Shown: in pieces, positions 1 through 6,607 of the stretch | Layout of the letters: the number at the start of each line of letters is the position of its first letter | Numbering within the stretch: position 1 is the first letter of the stretch | DNA from: Tannerella sp. | GTDB taxonomy: Bacteria > Bacteroidota > Bacteroidia > Bacteroidales > Tannerellaceae | Direction: 5' to 3' | Assembly (NCBI GenBank): GCA_031283915.1 | Contig: JAITAY010000213.1 | Span: forward strand, 1-7,620 | Length of the DNA stretch: 7,620 bases | Position numbers and translations under genes: made by a program | The notes under the pieces: generated by a model | What the model was told of the DNA's origin: nothing | The model's input: the letters and a program-made list of their open reading frames with translations, nothing else | Database searches by the model: none

Positions 1-203
1 ATCCGTTATCAAATACCTTCTCCGGATGCGCTTAGCCAAAAACGCAGGTTCATATACAATCCATTCTATTTTCGTGTAATGAAGGGCTTTTTGATCCCGT
101 TATTTGGGGCGGGCTGTAAGCTTTTATTGGGGGACTGCTAACTACTAACTACTATCTACTAACTACCTCTTTTTGCACAAAACTATACCCCGCGCGCAGT
201 ATA
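1..203. other. Noncoding tail after the PUL; no confident gene or terminator
   Basis: Apart from the heptamer array at 138-165, this stretch holds no gene I can support. A pair of similar G-rich segments, TTATTTGGGG (100-109) and TTATTGGGGG (124-133), forms an imperfect direct repeat. CCCG (97-100) and CGGG (110-113) could make only a 4-base stem without a T-run, so no operon terminator is evident. Two plus-strand frames are open from the left edge: one to a TAA at 139-141 and one to a TAA at 76-78. Either could be the tail of a convergent gene, but neither encodes a recognisable motif. Confidence 0.5.
138..165. repeat. Four tandem heptamers, CTAACTA type
   Basis: Four consecutive 7-base units occupy these positions: CTAACTA, CTAACTA, CTATCTA, CTAACTA, with a single mismatch in the third. 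On the minus strand each unit reads TAGTTAG or TAGATAG, and because 7 is not a multiple of 3 the array places TAG stops in all three frames of that strand, starting 39 bases after the stop codon of the last PUL gene. The array is directly visible. Its role is unknown; it could be a dispersed intergenic repeat, a slippage-prone tract or a local duplication. Confidence 0.85.
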
Positions 204-2306
204 TTACGGTGCGCTCGACAGTCCTTCGAAACGTACCGTCCATGAGCCGTCGTTCGGGAATCCGGGGGCATGGAGATCGGGCGCTCCGTCCCAACCGGCC
301 GCCATCATCGCAACGGCATACAGTAAACCGCCGTTAGACGGAAAATAAGGAAATGGCCCGCCGGCGCTCAATCCGACAGCATTATAGCCGTTTTTGTGCG
401 AAGGATACAGCAGGGCATCGACAGCCATCTGCGTTTCGCCGGTGCGGGCTGCCGCCATCGCCATCATCGGGAAGTCCCAGCCCCAGCATCTGTCCCACTG
501 CCATGTCTCCCACACTTTGCGTATGGTGCGTCTGACCGTCCCGGCGTCTGTTCCGTCGCCGGGCAACATGCCAGCGATACCAATCAGCGACGGATGTTCC
601 CAGTTCATTTTCGTGTATGTATCGGGCATATTCTCCTGCGACAGGTACACGCCGTCCTGAACGGGCAACGGCGCAAGACGTTCGATGACCTCGTCCCAGC
701 GCTGTTCGCGCGGCAAGCTGAGCCGTTCGCGCCATCTCTGCGCCCAGCGAAGGCCGGTACGCCAGTACGAAAGCTCGAAGGTCGGATTCCACGATTCCCG
801 ATAGTTGCTGTTTTCGGGGACGGTGGCCAGGGGAGGTCCCAGCACATAATGCTGCGCCGTCGTGTCGAACACGGCGAACGCCGCCATGAACTCCGCCGAT
901 TCCTGTACGATGTCCCGCCATTTCTCAAGCGTTTGCCGGGTCGGGTGCAGGCGGTATTCCAGCTCGGCATAGAAAATCGGATGCGGTTGCTGCCAGATCA
1001 GCAGCGGGCCGGTTCCCGACGGGGAGTCTTCGCCGTCGGGTCCGACCATTTTAGGCCAGCGCGCACCGGTGAAGCCCTGCGATTCTGCAAGTTCTTTCGC
1101 CCCTGGCAGCATGTCGCCATACCATTTCAGACTTTTGTCCATCATCGGCCAGCGGTTCCACAGCCCGTAATGGGCGCCGTGCCACCAGTGCATTTCCAGA
1201 TGAAACTTGCCGTACCACCCGCTGTTGTTGAACAGTCCGCTTTCCTGCGGAGGATACGAGCCGGCTTCGTTGACGGCGAGCAGATACTGCGAAAGTACGA
1301 TGCGGCGTTCCAGTTCCTTCCAGCGCGGGTCGCTGCTGCCCGACAGGTCGATGGCTCCGCCGGTCTTCCAGAACGTTTGCCAGTAATTTTCCGACACCTG
1401 CACAGCGCTATCGAATGAAGGCAGAGCGTCTGTTGTCTTTTCCGGTGCATACTGCACAGTGAATGTAAAGGTCTCGGCACTGTGGTCGGGCGTCAGGACA
1501 AACCGGTGTGCTGCCGTTTCTTCAAATCCCGCCTTTCCATCCCATGCAATTGCGGCGTGATAGAGGGTTTCGTCCATCCGGCGTTGCAGGTCGGCGCGGT
1601 CAGCGCTGCTGGAAAGGACAAGGGTCTGATGCGATTCCGGCTTTGTCCGGTCGGCGCCGGTGTTGCCGGGATGCCCGTAGGGGAATGTCCACTCCACCTG
1701 CAGGCGTCCGCTCCGCAGAAGCGGGGTTTGCACTTTGACCGCCAGACTTCCGGTTTCCGGATCGACACAGGTAACCGCGTGAACGGGTATGTTTTCGACG
1801 GTGTAACGACTTTCGATGACGCCGTTCCACATATCCAGTGTCTGCCGGATGTTTTTCACGTCACCCGGTTCCATGAGTTGGCCGTCGTCCTTTTTAATCA
1901 GGAAACGCAGCTGTCCGAGACCTGTCCGGTGCGGGTTTTCACGCATCCACGTGTAGAGCGCTTTCTGTCCGGCGGACGAGGAACGGTAAGACAGTGTGCG
2001 TCCGTGAAAATCGTAGTCCTGCAACTTGAGCGCGGCGTGTTTGCCTTCGACCGGACAGGGTACGGAATGCCAGCCCCAATGTGACATGGTATTACCGTGA
2101 AACGTCTGCAAGCCGGTGGCGTCGATGCCGAATGCGATTTCTCCGTTGCCGACCTGCAACCATTCGGAGGCCGAAAGGCTGTCGAGCGTCACCGTGTGCC
2201 GTTTAACCAATGCTTCACGGTCTATCCGTGCAGGGTCGCTACAGGTACAGCCTTGCATAAACCATCCGGCTGTGAGCACTACATAAATCAATCTGTTCAT
2301 CTTCAT
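204..2306 (-). CDS. Predicted lipoprotein, (alpha/alpha)6-barrel glycosidase-like protein (GH65/GH95-like), function unassigned
   Basis: This 700-residue exported protein looks like a clan GH-L type carbohydrate-active enzyme but matches no activity I can name. The N-terminus MKMNRLIYVVLTAGWFMQGC is a signal peptide with a loose lipobox at Cys20 (Cys22 is an alternative), so lipid anchoring is probable. Residues about 40-290 look like a beta-sandwich opening with VGNGEIAFGIDATGLQTF, recalling the GNG motif at the start of GH65 enzymes, and MSHWGWHSVPCP. A helical barrel spans about 305-670, with FHLEMHWWHGAHYGLWNRW (368-386), GARWPKM (414-420), DSPSGTGPLLIWQQPHPIFYAELEY (427-451), ENSNYRESWNPTFELSYW (498-515), WGWDFPMMA (608-616) and SNGGLLYAVAMMAAGWDG (657-674). 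Glu371 and a Glu in 498-511 are candidate catalytic acids by position in conserved-looking motifs, which is inference. The gene follows the GH106-like gene by 36 bases, which points to shared expression and a role in the same glycan pathway. The start at 2306 fits the signal peptide; Met3 is equally usable. Lines sampled by eye are GC-rich (about 57-67%). Confidence 0.78.
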   Translation of the reverse strand: MKMNRLIYVVLTAGWFMQGCTCSDPARIDREALVKRHTVTLDSLSASEWLQVGNGEIAFGIDATGLQTFHGNTMSHWGWHSVPCPVEGKHAALKLQDYDFHGRTLSYRSSSAGQKALYTWMRENPHRTGLGQLRFLIKKDDGQLMEPGDVKNIRQTLDMWNGVIESRYTVENIPVHAVTCVDPETGSLAVKVQTPLLRSGRLQVEWTFPYGHPGNTGADRTKPESHQTLVLSSSADRADLQRRMDETLYHAAIAWDGKAGFEETAAHRFVLTPDHSAETFTFTVQYAPEKTTDALPSFDSAVQVSENYWQTFWKTGGAIDLSGSSDPRWKELERRIVLSQYLLAVNEAGSYPPQESGLFNNSGWYGKFHLEMHWWHGAHYGLWNRWPMMDKSLKWYGDMLPGAKELAESQGFTGARWPKMVGPDGEDSPSGTGPLLIWQQPHPIFYAELEYRLHPTRQTLEKWRDIVQESAEFMAAFAVFDTTAQHYVLGPPLATVPENSNYRESWNPTFELSYWRTGLRWAQRWRERLSLPREQRWDEVIERLAPLPVQDGVYLSQENMPDTYTKMNWEHPSLIGIAGMLPGDGTDAGTVRRTIRKVWETWQWDRCWGWDFPMMAMAAARTGETQMAVDALLYPSHKNGYNAVGLSAGGPFPYFPSNGGLLYAVAMMAAGWDGAPDLHAPGFPNDGSWTVRFEGLSSAP

Positions 2307-2342
2307 CTTTATTATATTTCGATTATGGTAAATGGATTTGGA

Positions 2343-4622
2343 TTATCTGAACACGACGAACCGACTCTGTACCGGTTCGAGCGGAAGCTTAATTAACAAT
2401 CTTCCGTCCGGTGTTTGAACGGAATTCAGTTTTTCGATTTTTCCCGTATGCGGATCCCACAACTCAATACATGCTCCCTTCCTGAAACCGGCACGGAAAC
2501 TGATTTCTGCCGTCAAGCCACAGTCTGTCGGATTGCCGAAAAAGAAAAAATCAATTCCTTCCTTAACTTTGTGAATGACATTGAAGGCACAGTCCATGTC
2601 CCGAAAAGAAGCTGGCCAGTCAGTATGTGCAGGCGGTGCCCCGCGAACCTCCTTTACTTGTTCAATCTGCACGGTCAGGTCTATATTTGCACGGATAAAC
2701 TCCCGTATTTTCTGTTCCTCAAGATCGTCCATGAAATAGACATTGGAATGACGCTTTAATTCACTCACGAGACTTTTGACTTCTTCATCTCCGGAAAACT
2801 CTGCCGATTTTTCCGGATAATACCCTATAAACAAAACTTTACCGCCAAGATCGACACAGGCTTTGATTTTGGCCAGATTGGAGACGTGAATCGTGCGACA
2901 CCACGGTACAATCAGCAGGTTGTATTCCTCATAATTTTTCGGATTGTCCAACCTCAACACGCCGTCTTTCTCGACGACACACCGCTCATCCAGCGTTTCA
3001 GGATGAATCAGCGTATAATCTACTCGCAGCCTCCGTGTCATCGTGCCGATGAACTCGTAATACCGGTTTCCGCGAATCGCTTCTCTGCCGTTCGTGATCC
3101 GGTATTCGGTAAAATGATAATGAGACTGTAAGTCGGCTATCGGATAAAGAATCCCGACCTGGGCTACATGCCGGCTGTGCTGAAGAATCATTTCGCAGCG
3201 AGATACCCACTGATTGTAATCCTTTAACCGGGTTGCCATTTTGGGATTGCGCCACGAGATTTCGGGGATAATCTTCACATGATCGGCGTCATACCACGTT
3301 CCGTGCGGAATGAGTTTGTTGATGCCGCGGGCATAGACGTCCATTGCCGCACGGTAAAGCATGTCGCCGTCGTTGCAGGTGTCCGGCTGGAAGTTGCCGT
3401 ATATCTCGCAATACAAAATATCGCGATCGTAATTGTACGCAGCCGATGCCGGGATGTTGAACCCGTCAATGCCCTGTCTGAAAAAGTGAATGTAATCGCA
3501 CAGCGGTACGTCCTGATGCTTGAAATAGAGCAGTCCGTCACCCATCAGTTGCAGCGGATTCGCGCGGTACGTCCCCGCCGGATGACCGGAACAGGCCATC
3601 CCGTGTTTCGCCGCCCATTGCGACACGACGTGTGGATATCCTTCGGCATTCAAGCGGTCACGAATACCGAACAGCGCTACGCGATTGGCGGCATCCTGTC
3701 CGCCCGTATCTTCAAACAGCGAAGGATACAGTGTATCGGGTGAAAAGCCATATTTTTCCCTGAACTTCCGGTTAAAGCCGTCCGTCCATTCCGCCGCCCG
3801 GGGGACGTGATAATAGGCATGATCATCGTAGAAGGTCGTGCGAACCGTCGTTCCGAAATGCCCGGAAAAATGTTTACAGTATTCTTCGTAAGTTAACTCC
3901 ATCAGTTTGTTGACGGCGTCGGGATCAAGGTAATCCACCAGGTTCATGTTCCTGTCCGTGCAACAGAGAAACAGTTGCAGTCGCCATTCGCCGGCGGGCA
4001 GTTCAGTCTGTGCCGCATAACCGTCAGCTGTCGGCACAAGGGTTGTTTTGTCCGTGACGGATAGCCATTTCGTTTCTCCTGCTTTCGAAATACAGGCGCT
4101 CATGAGCTTGCAGTAACTCATATTACTTCCGTCGGGAATGACGACGGCGACGGTGTCGCCCCCAACGAGTGTTGTATCAACGCGCGTCAAATATTTGATT
4201 AATTTCCCGGGATACGCTTTTTTCATTCGGCCGCCTGCCGTTCCAGTAGGAAAATCGCAGTCGTCATAGAACATCAGTTCCATATCCCGTGCCGCAAGTT
4301 CGTCGAGCATGAATTTGTAGAGTTCAAGATACTCGCGACTCAAATACGCGGGCACGGTTGAGTACGCGGGATTGTCGGATTGCATGGGAAGCGGCGCAAC
4401 GCCGGAAAAACCGTTCTGTTGCAGCAGTTCGATTTGCTGTCTGAGAGTTTCTCTGTTCAACTCGCCGTTGAGCCAGTACAGCGAGAGACTTCCCCCTTTC
4501 TGTTCCGACTGTACAAATTGAGCAGGCAAATCCCGCCTGCCGTCTTCCGCAAGATCAGTCGCCGCCGGAAGATCTTCCGAAAACAGGATAATACTTAAAA
4601 TAATCCAGCTAATTTTTTTCAT
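2343..4622 (-). CDS. Secreted GH106-like glycoside hydrolase (putative alpha-L-rhamnosidase), compact and divergent
   Basis: This 759-residue secreted protein resembles glycoside hydrolase family 106, whose characterised members are alpha-L-rhamnosidases. With Met at 4622 the N-terminus is MKKISWIILSIILF, a clean Sec signal without a lipobox. An in-frame ATG at 4658 would add 12 polar residues and spoil it. Residue numbers use the 4622 start. Visible GH106-type landmarks are YWLNGELNRETLRQQIELL (49-67), FYDDCDFPTGTAGG (118-131, like the family's DxDxPSGxAGG), FYDDHAYY then EWTDGF (264-283), YCEIYGNF with Glu406, PHG (439-441), and ILQHSRHVAQVGILYP (479-494). A Rossmann-like segment (YNLLIVPW, GKVLFIGYYP) follows, and the end is ELWDPHTGKIE and SRFVVFR, as in GH106 C-termini. 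Many family members have about 1000 or more residues, so extra beta-sandwich modules seem absent. At 264-271 Asp-Asp-His stands where I recall a Glu-bearing DSxE-type motif, so activity could differ. The next gene begins 36 bases after its stop and is probably cotranscribed. The fold is fairly secure; the activity is inferred. Confidence 0.82.
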   Translation of the reverse strand: MKKISWIILSIILFSEDLPAATDLAEDGRRDLPAQFVQSEQKGGSLSLYWLNGELNRETLRQQIELLQQNGFSGVAPLPMQSDNPAYSTVPAYLSREYLELYKFMLDELAARDMELMFYDDCDFPTGTAGGRMKKAYPGKLIKYLTRVDTTLVGGDTVAVVIPDGSNMSYCKLMSACISKAGETKWLSVTDKTTLVPTADGYAAQTELPAGEWRLQLFLCCTDRNMNLVDYLDPDAVNKLMELTYEEYCKHFSGHFGTTVRTTFYDDHAYYHVPRAAEWTDGFNRKFREKYGFSPDTLYPSLFEDTGGQDAANRVALFGIRDRLNAEGYPHVVSQWAAKHGMACSGHPAGTYRANPLQLMGDGLLYFKHQDVPLCDYIHFFRQGIDGFNIPASAAYNYDRDILYCEIYGNFQPDTCNDGDMLYRAAMDVYARGINKLIPHGTWYDADHVKIIPEISWRNPKMATRLKDYNQWVSRCEMILQHSRHVAQVGILYPIADLQSHYHFTEYRITNGREAIRGNRYYEFIGTMTRRLRVDYTLIHPETLDERCVVEKDGVLRLDNPKNYEEYNLLIVPWCRTIHVSNLAKIKACVDLGGKVLFIGYYPEKSAEFSGDEEVKSLVSELKRHSNVYFMDDLEEQKIREFIRANIDLTVQIEQVKEVRGAPPAHTDWPASFRDMDCAFNVIHKVKEGIDFFFFGNPTDCGLTAEISFRAGFRKGACIELWDPHTGKIEKLNSVQTPDGRLLIKLPLEPVQSRFVVFR

Positions 4623-4662
4623 TTCATTGACATGGTTATTATTAATGATTATCCGCAAAGCC

Positions 4663-4698
4663 TGTTACACTCCAAAGAGGCGTTTTCATTGTGTAACA
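4663..4698 (-). other. Possible stem-loop in the leader of the GH106-like gene
   Basis: TGTTACAC (4663-4670) and GTGTAACA (4691-4698) are perfect 8-base reverse complements separated by 20 bases. They would fold within the leader transcribed from the promoter at 4783-4790, ending about 40 bases before the chosen start codon at 4622. No riboswitch family was recognised. The right arm also contains the tiny palindrome GTGTAACAC. The role is unknown and a chance match is possible. Confidence 0.25.
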
Positions 4699-4782
4699 CA
4701 CTTTCCTTCAAGTCTCGCAGGAATTGTAAATGTACAAGGCTTCAGGATAATCATATCAGTTATTCTTACAAAGCAAATGTTG

Positions 4783-4817
4783 CAAAGATAATCATTTTTT
4801 CTACTTTCCCTGTGAAA
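4783..4817 (-). promoter_or_regulatory. Putative Bacteroides-type promoter for the GH106-like and (alpha/alpha)6 genes
   Basis: The minus strand reads TATCTTTG at 4790-4783, an exact fit to the Bacteroides -7 consensus TAnnTTTG. It is the only such match I found between susD and the next gene. The -33 box is weak: TTTC at 4817-4814 in place of TTTG, with 23 bases between the boxes, slightly longer than usual. Transcription would start near 4779 and leave a leader of roughly 155 bases before the ATG at 4622. This would let the enzymes be expressed separately from susCD. Confidence 0.42.
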
Positions 4818-4818
4818 G
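4804..4818. repeat. Small perfect hairpin abutting the long inverted repeat
   Basis: CTTTC (4804-4808) and GAAAG (4814-4818) are perfect 5-base reverse complements around a 5-base loop, directly adjoining the 13-base-arm palindrome at 4819. On the minus strand it is followed by an A-rich stretch (TAGAAAAAATG), not a T-run, so it does not complete a canonical terminator. Its inner half overlaps the best -33 candidate of the putative promoter. A 5-base stem alone could occur by chance. Confidence 0.3.
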
Positions 4819-4867
4819 ACTTTGTGTCCTTTACGCAGTAAAAGAATTGCTGCTAAGGACACAAAGT
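4819..4867 (-). terminator. Long imperfect inverted repeat just downstream of susD (possible terminator, attenuator or operator)
   Basis: The arms ACTTTGTGTCCTT (4819-4831) and AAGGACACAAAGT (4855-4867) are perfect 13-base reverse complements. Inside them GCAG (4835-4838) pairs with CTGC (4850-4853) after a 3x1 internal loop, leaving an 11-base apical loop. The structure begins 18 bases after the susD stop, the right place to end or attenuate susCD transcription or to protect the mRNA 3' end. No T-run follows the stem on the minus strand (the next bases are CTTTCACAGGG), so a classical intrinsic terminator is not supported. It also sits just upstream of the putative promoter at 4783-4790 and could be a protein-binding palindrome. 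The inverted repeat is certain; its role is inference. Confidence 0.5.
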
Positions 4868-4885
4868 TTACACAAAACACACTAA

Positions 4886-6595
4886 TCAATTCGCATAACC
4901 CGGATTCTGTTCTATCACCGCATCAACATTCCGTTCGATTTCCGAAAAAGGAATCGGCCACAGATTATGATAGTCCTGCATGGACATGCCGGATGATTCG
5001 ACTTGTCCGGTTTTACTGATATGCGTATAATTATACTTGCGTGTGCGCTCTACAAGCTTACCCATGCGACAAAGTGTACACATACGCAATTCTTCATACA
5101 TCAGTTCCCGTAACCGTTCGTCCAGGAGATAATCAATATCCACTTGAGAAGCATTGACTAACGGAGCCTGTGCACGCGCCCGCACGACATTGATATCGGC
5201 CGCCGCAGCGCTTTGGTTATTTTTCCCCAGATGCGCTTCGGCACGCAGCAGATAAGTCTCCGACAATCGAAATACATACATGTCACGAAACGTACTGTTC
5301 GCGCTGTTTGTTACCAAATGTTCGCCAAGCGCCGTCAATAACGGATTTCCATTCGCATCCCGCTGATAATATTCTTCCGGGACGTCGCTCATTACTTTCC
5401 GGAAAAACGGAAACCATTGCCTGACAGGGTCTGCCTGTACGGAATAACCGTCGGCTACAAACCATTTACCGAACGCGGGAGAGGCATCATTGTCTATTTG
5501 CACGTCCCGTACGATATTATGTTCGGAATTGCGCATGTCGCCTTCTTCCCACACGCCATTCAGGGTATGTTCGGTAGGCTGAAACCAGGCAATGCTCCGT
5601 CCGCCCTTCTCCGCCGTGTTCCCTTTAAAGGCGGTAGTTGTCACTCCATCCACCGTGATGGCAATCTGCGAATAAAAAGGATTCACCGTCCAATGCCACG
5701 TATTACCGGTAGGAGAGCCGGGATTCTGATGATCATACTGCAAAGCCCACAGTGTTTCCGTATTTCCCGAACTCCGGTTGATATTCCCTGTTTTAAACAG
5801 ATCGGAATAGACGTCACCGGGTTGGTCGAGTTTCGTACCGTAACGCTCGGTCATCAGTTTCACTGCCGGATAGTCGATGACGGTTGTAGCGGCGCTGACG
5901 GCGTTGTCATAATCGCCCAGCGAAATATAAATCTCAGCCAGCAGATGTTGCGCCACCTGTTTGGAAATCTTTCCGTCCTTGACGGCGTCGATATTGCCCA
6001 GCAGCGAGACGGCTTCTGCCAGGTCGTTTTTCGCCTGCGTGTAGGTTTCCTGCCGGGAAGCCCTGACGAAATCGCGACGTGGGTTTGTGATTTCCTCCGT
6101 AATCAGCGGTACGCCGCCATACAGGTTAGCCAGAATCCGGTATCCGAATGCACGGAAAAACAACGCTTCGCCACGCATGACGTTCTTGTCGGCTTCCGGT
6201 ATTTCCGCATCTTCGATTCGTGTCAGAATCAGGTTCGCCTGATTAATGATCACGTAGGTATAGTTCCAGTTGTTGCTGACCGCATCCATTGTGGGGATCA
6301 TCATAGCGGCATATTTGTTCAGGTAACCGTTATCCGGGTCGGCCGAACAAAAGGCCAGGTCTGTCCCATACCAGAAAGCGTATCTGCAAACATTCTCCGA
6401 TTCATAAAGCAGGTACCGTACGCCACGGTGCAACTCATTGACTGCAGCCTGGAAATCGGCGCCCGTCGCTAATGAATTTTCCGCCGTGTAAATGGACAGC
6501 GGCTTTTCTTCCAGAAATTTGTTTTCGTCGCAGGACGTAACGGCCAGCAGCGCAGCCACGGCCAGCATTCCTGCCATTCTATACATTGTTTTCAT
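4886..6595 (-). CDS. SusD/RagB-type glycan-binding outer-membrane lipoprotein
   Basis: This is a complete 569-residue SusD homologue, the surface lipoprotein that caps the SusC barrel and captures glycan. The N-terminus has a lipoprotein signal (LLAVTSC, lipidated Cys22) followed by FLEEKPLSIY, typical of mature SusD N-termini. The helical core contains RGEALFFRAFGYRILANLYG (141-160), equivalent to the classic SusD helix ending in LYGxVPL. A TPR-like pair follows near 214-240 (VAQHLLAEIYISLGDYDNA), then the RLSETYLLRAEAHLG helix (443-457). The C-terminus has ERLRELMYEELR (493-504) and LWPIPFSEIERN with QNPGY, the standard SusD ending. Start at 6595 was chosen because it puts Lys2 before the hydrophobic stretch and lies 12 bases after the susC stop; a second Met three codons in is possible. 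A GAGAAG stretch ends two bases before the ATG, too close for a normal Shine-Dalgarno site. Glycan-contacting residues cannot be assigned without a structure. No truncation or frameshift was seen. Confidence 0.97.
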   Translation of the reverse strand: MKTMYRMAGMLAVAALLAVTSCDENKFLEEKPLSIYTAENSLATGADFQAAVNELHRGVRYLLYESENVCRYAFWYGTDLAFCSADPDNGYLNKYAAMMIPTMDAVSNNWNYTYVIINQANLILTRIEDAEIPEADKNVMRGEALFFRAFGYRILANLYGGVPLITEEITNPRRDFVRASRQETYTQAKNDLAEAVSLLGNIDAVKDGKISKQVAQHLLAEIYISLGDYDNAVSAATTVIDYPAVKLMTERYGTKLDQPGDVYSDLFKTGNINRSSGNTETLWALQYDHQNPGSPTGNTWHWTVNPFYSQIAITVDGVTTTAFKGNTAEKGGRSIAWFQPTEHTLNGVWEEGDMRNSEHNIVRDVQIDNDASPAFGKWFVADGYSVQADPVRQWFPFFRKVMSDVPEEYYQRDANGNPLLTALGEHLVTNSANSTFRDMYVFRLSETYLLRAEAHLGKNNQSAAAADINVVRARAQAPLVNASQVDIDYLLDERLRELMYEELRMCTLCRMGKLVERTRKYNYTHISKTGQVESSGMSMQDYHNLWPIPFSEIERNVDAVIEQNPGYAN

Positions 6596-6607
6596 ATCTT
6601 CTCGTGT

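Noticed and set aside
97..113. CCCG/CGGG hairpin as an operon terminator
   Set aside because: The stem is only four base pairs with a 9-base loop and no T-run follows on the minus strand.
79..141. 20-codon plus-strand ORF beginning ATGAAGGGC with a hydrophobic product ending in GDC
   Set aside because: It is too short, has no ribosome-binding or promoter signal, and lies inside a longer open frame that reaches the window edge.
396..1418. 340-codon open frame on the plus strand, antisense to the 700-residue lipoprotein gene
   Set aside because: The translation is low in complexity of recognisable motifs and rich in Arg, Pro and His, as expected from the complement of a GC-rich gene; the minus-strand frame has a signal peptide and family-like motifs.
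4623..4658. Upstream in-frame ATG at 4658 as the start of the GH106-like gene
   Set aside because: It would put 12 polar residues before the Lys-Lys and hydrophobic core of the signal peptide, whereas the ATG at 4622 gives a standard secretion signal.
5417..6472. 351-codon open frame on the plus strand, antisense to susD
   Set aside because: The minus strand encodes a complete, clear SusD protein over the same bases; the antisense product has no recognisable domain.
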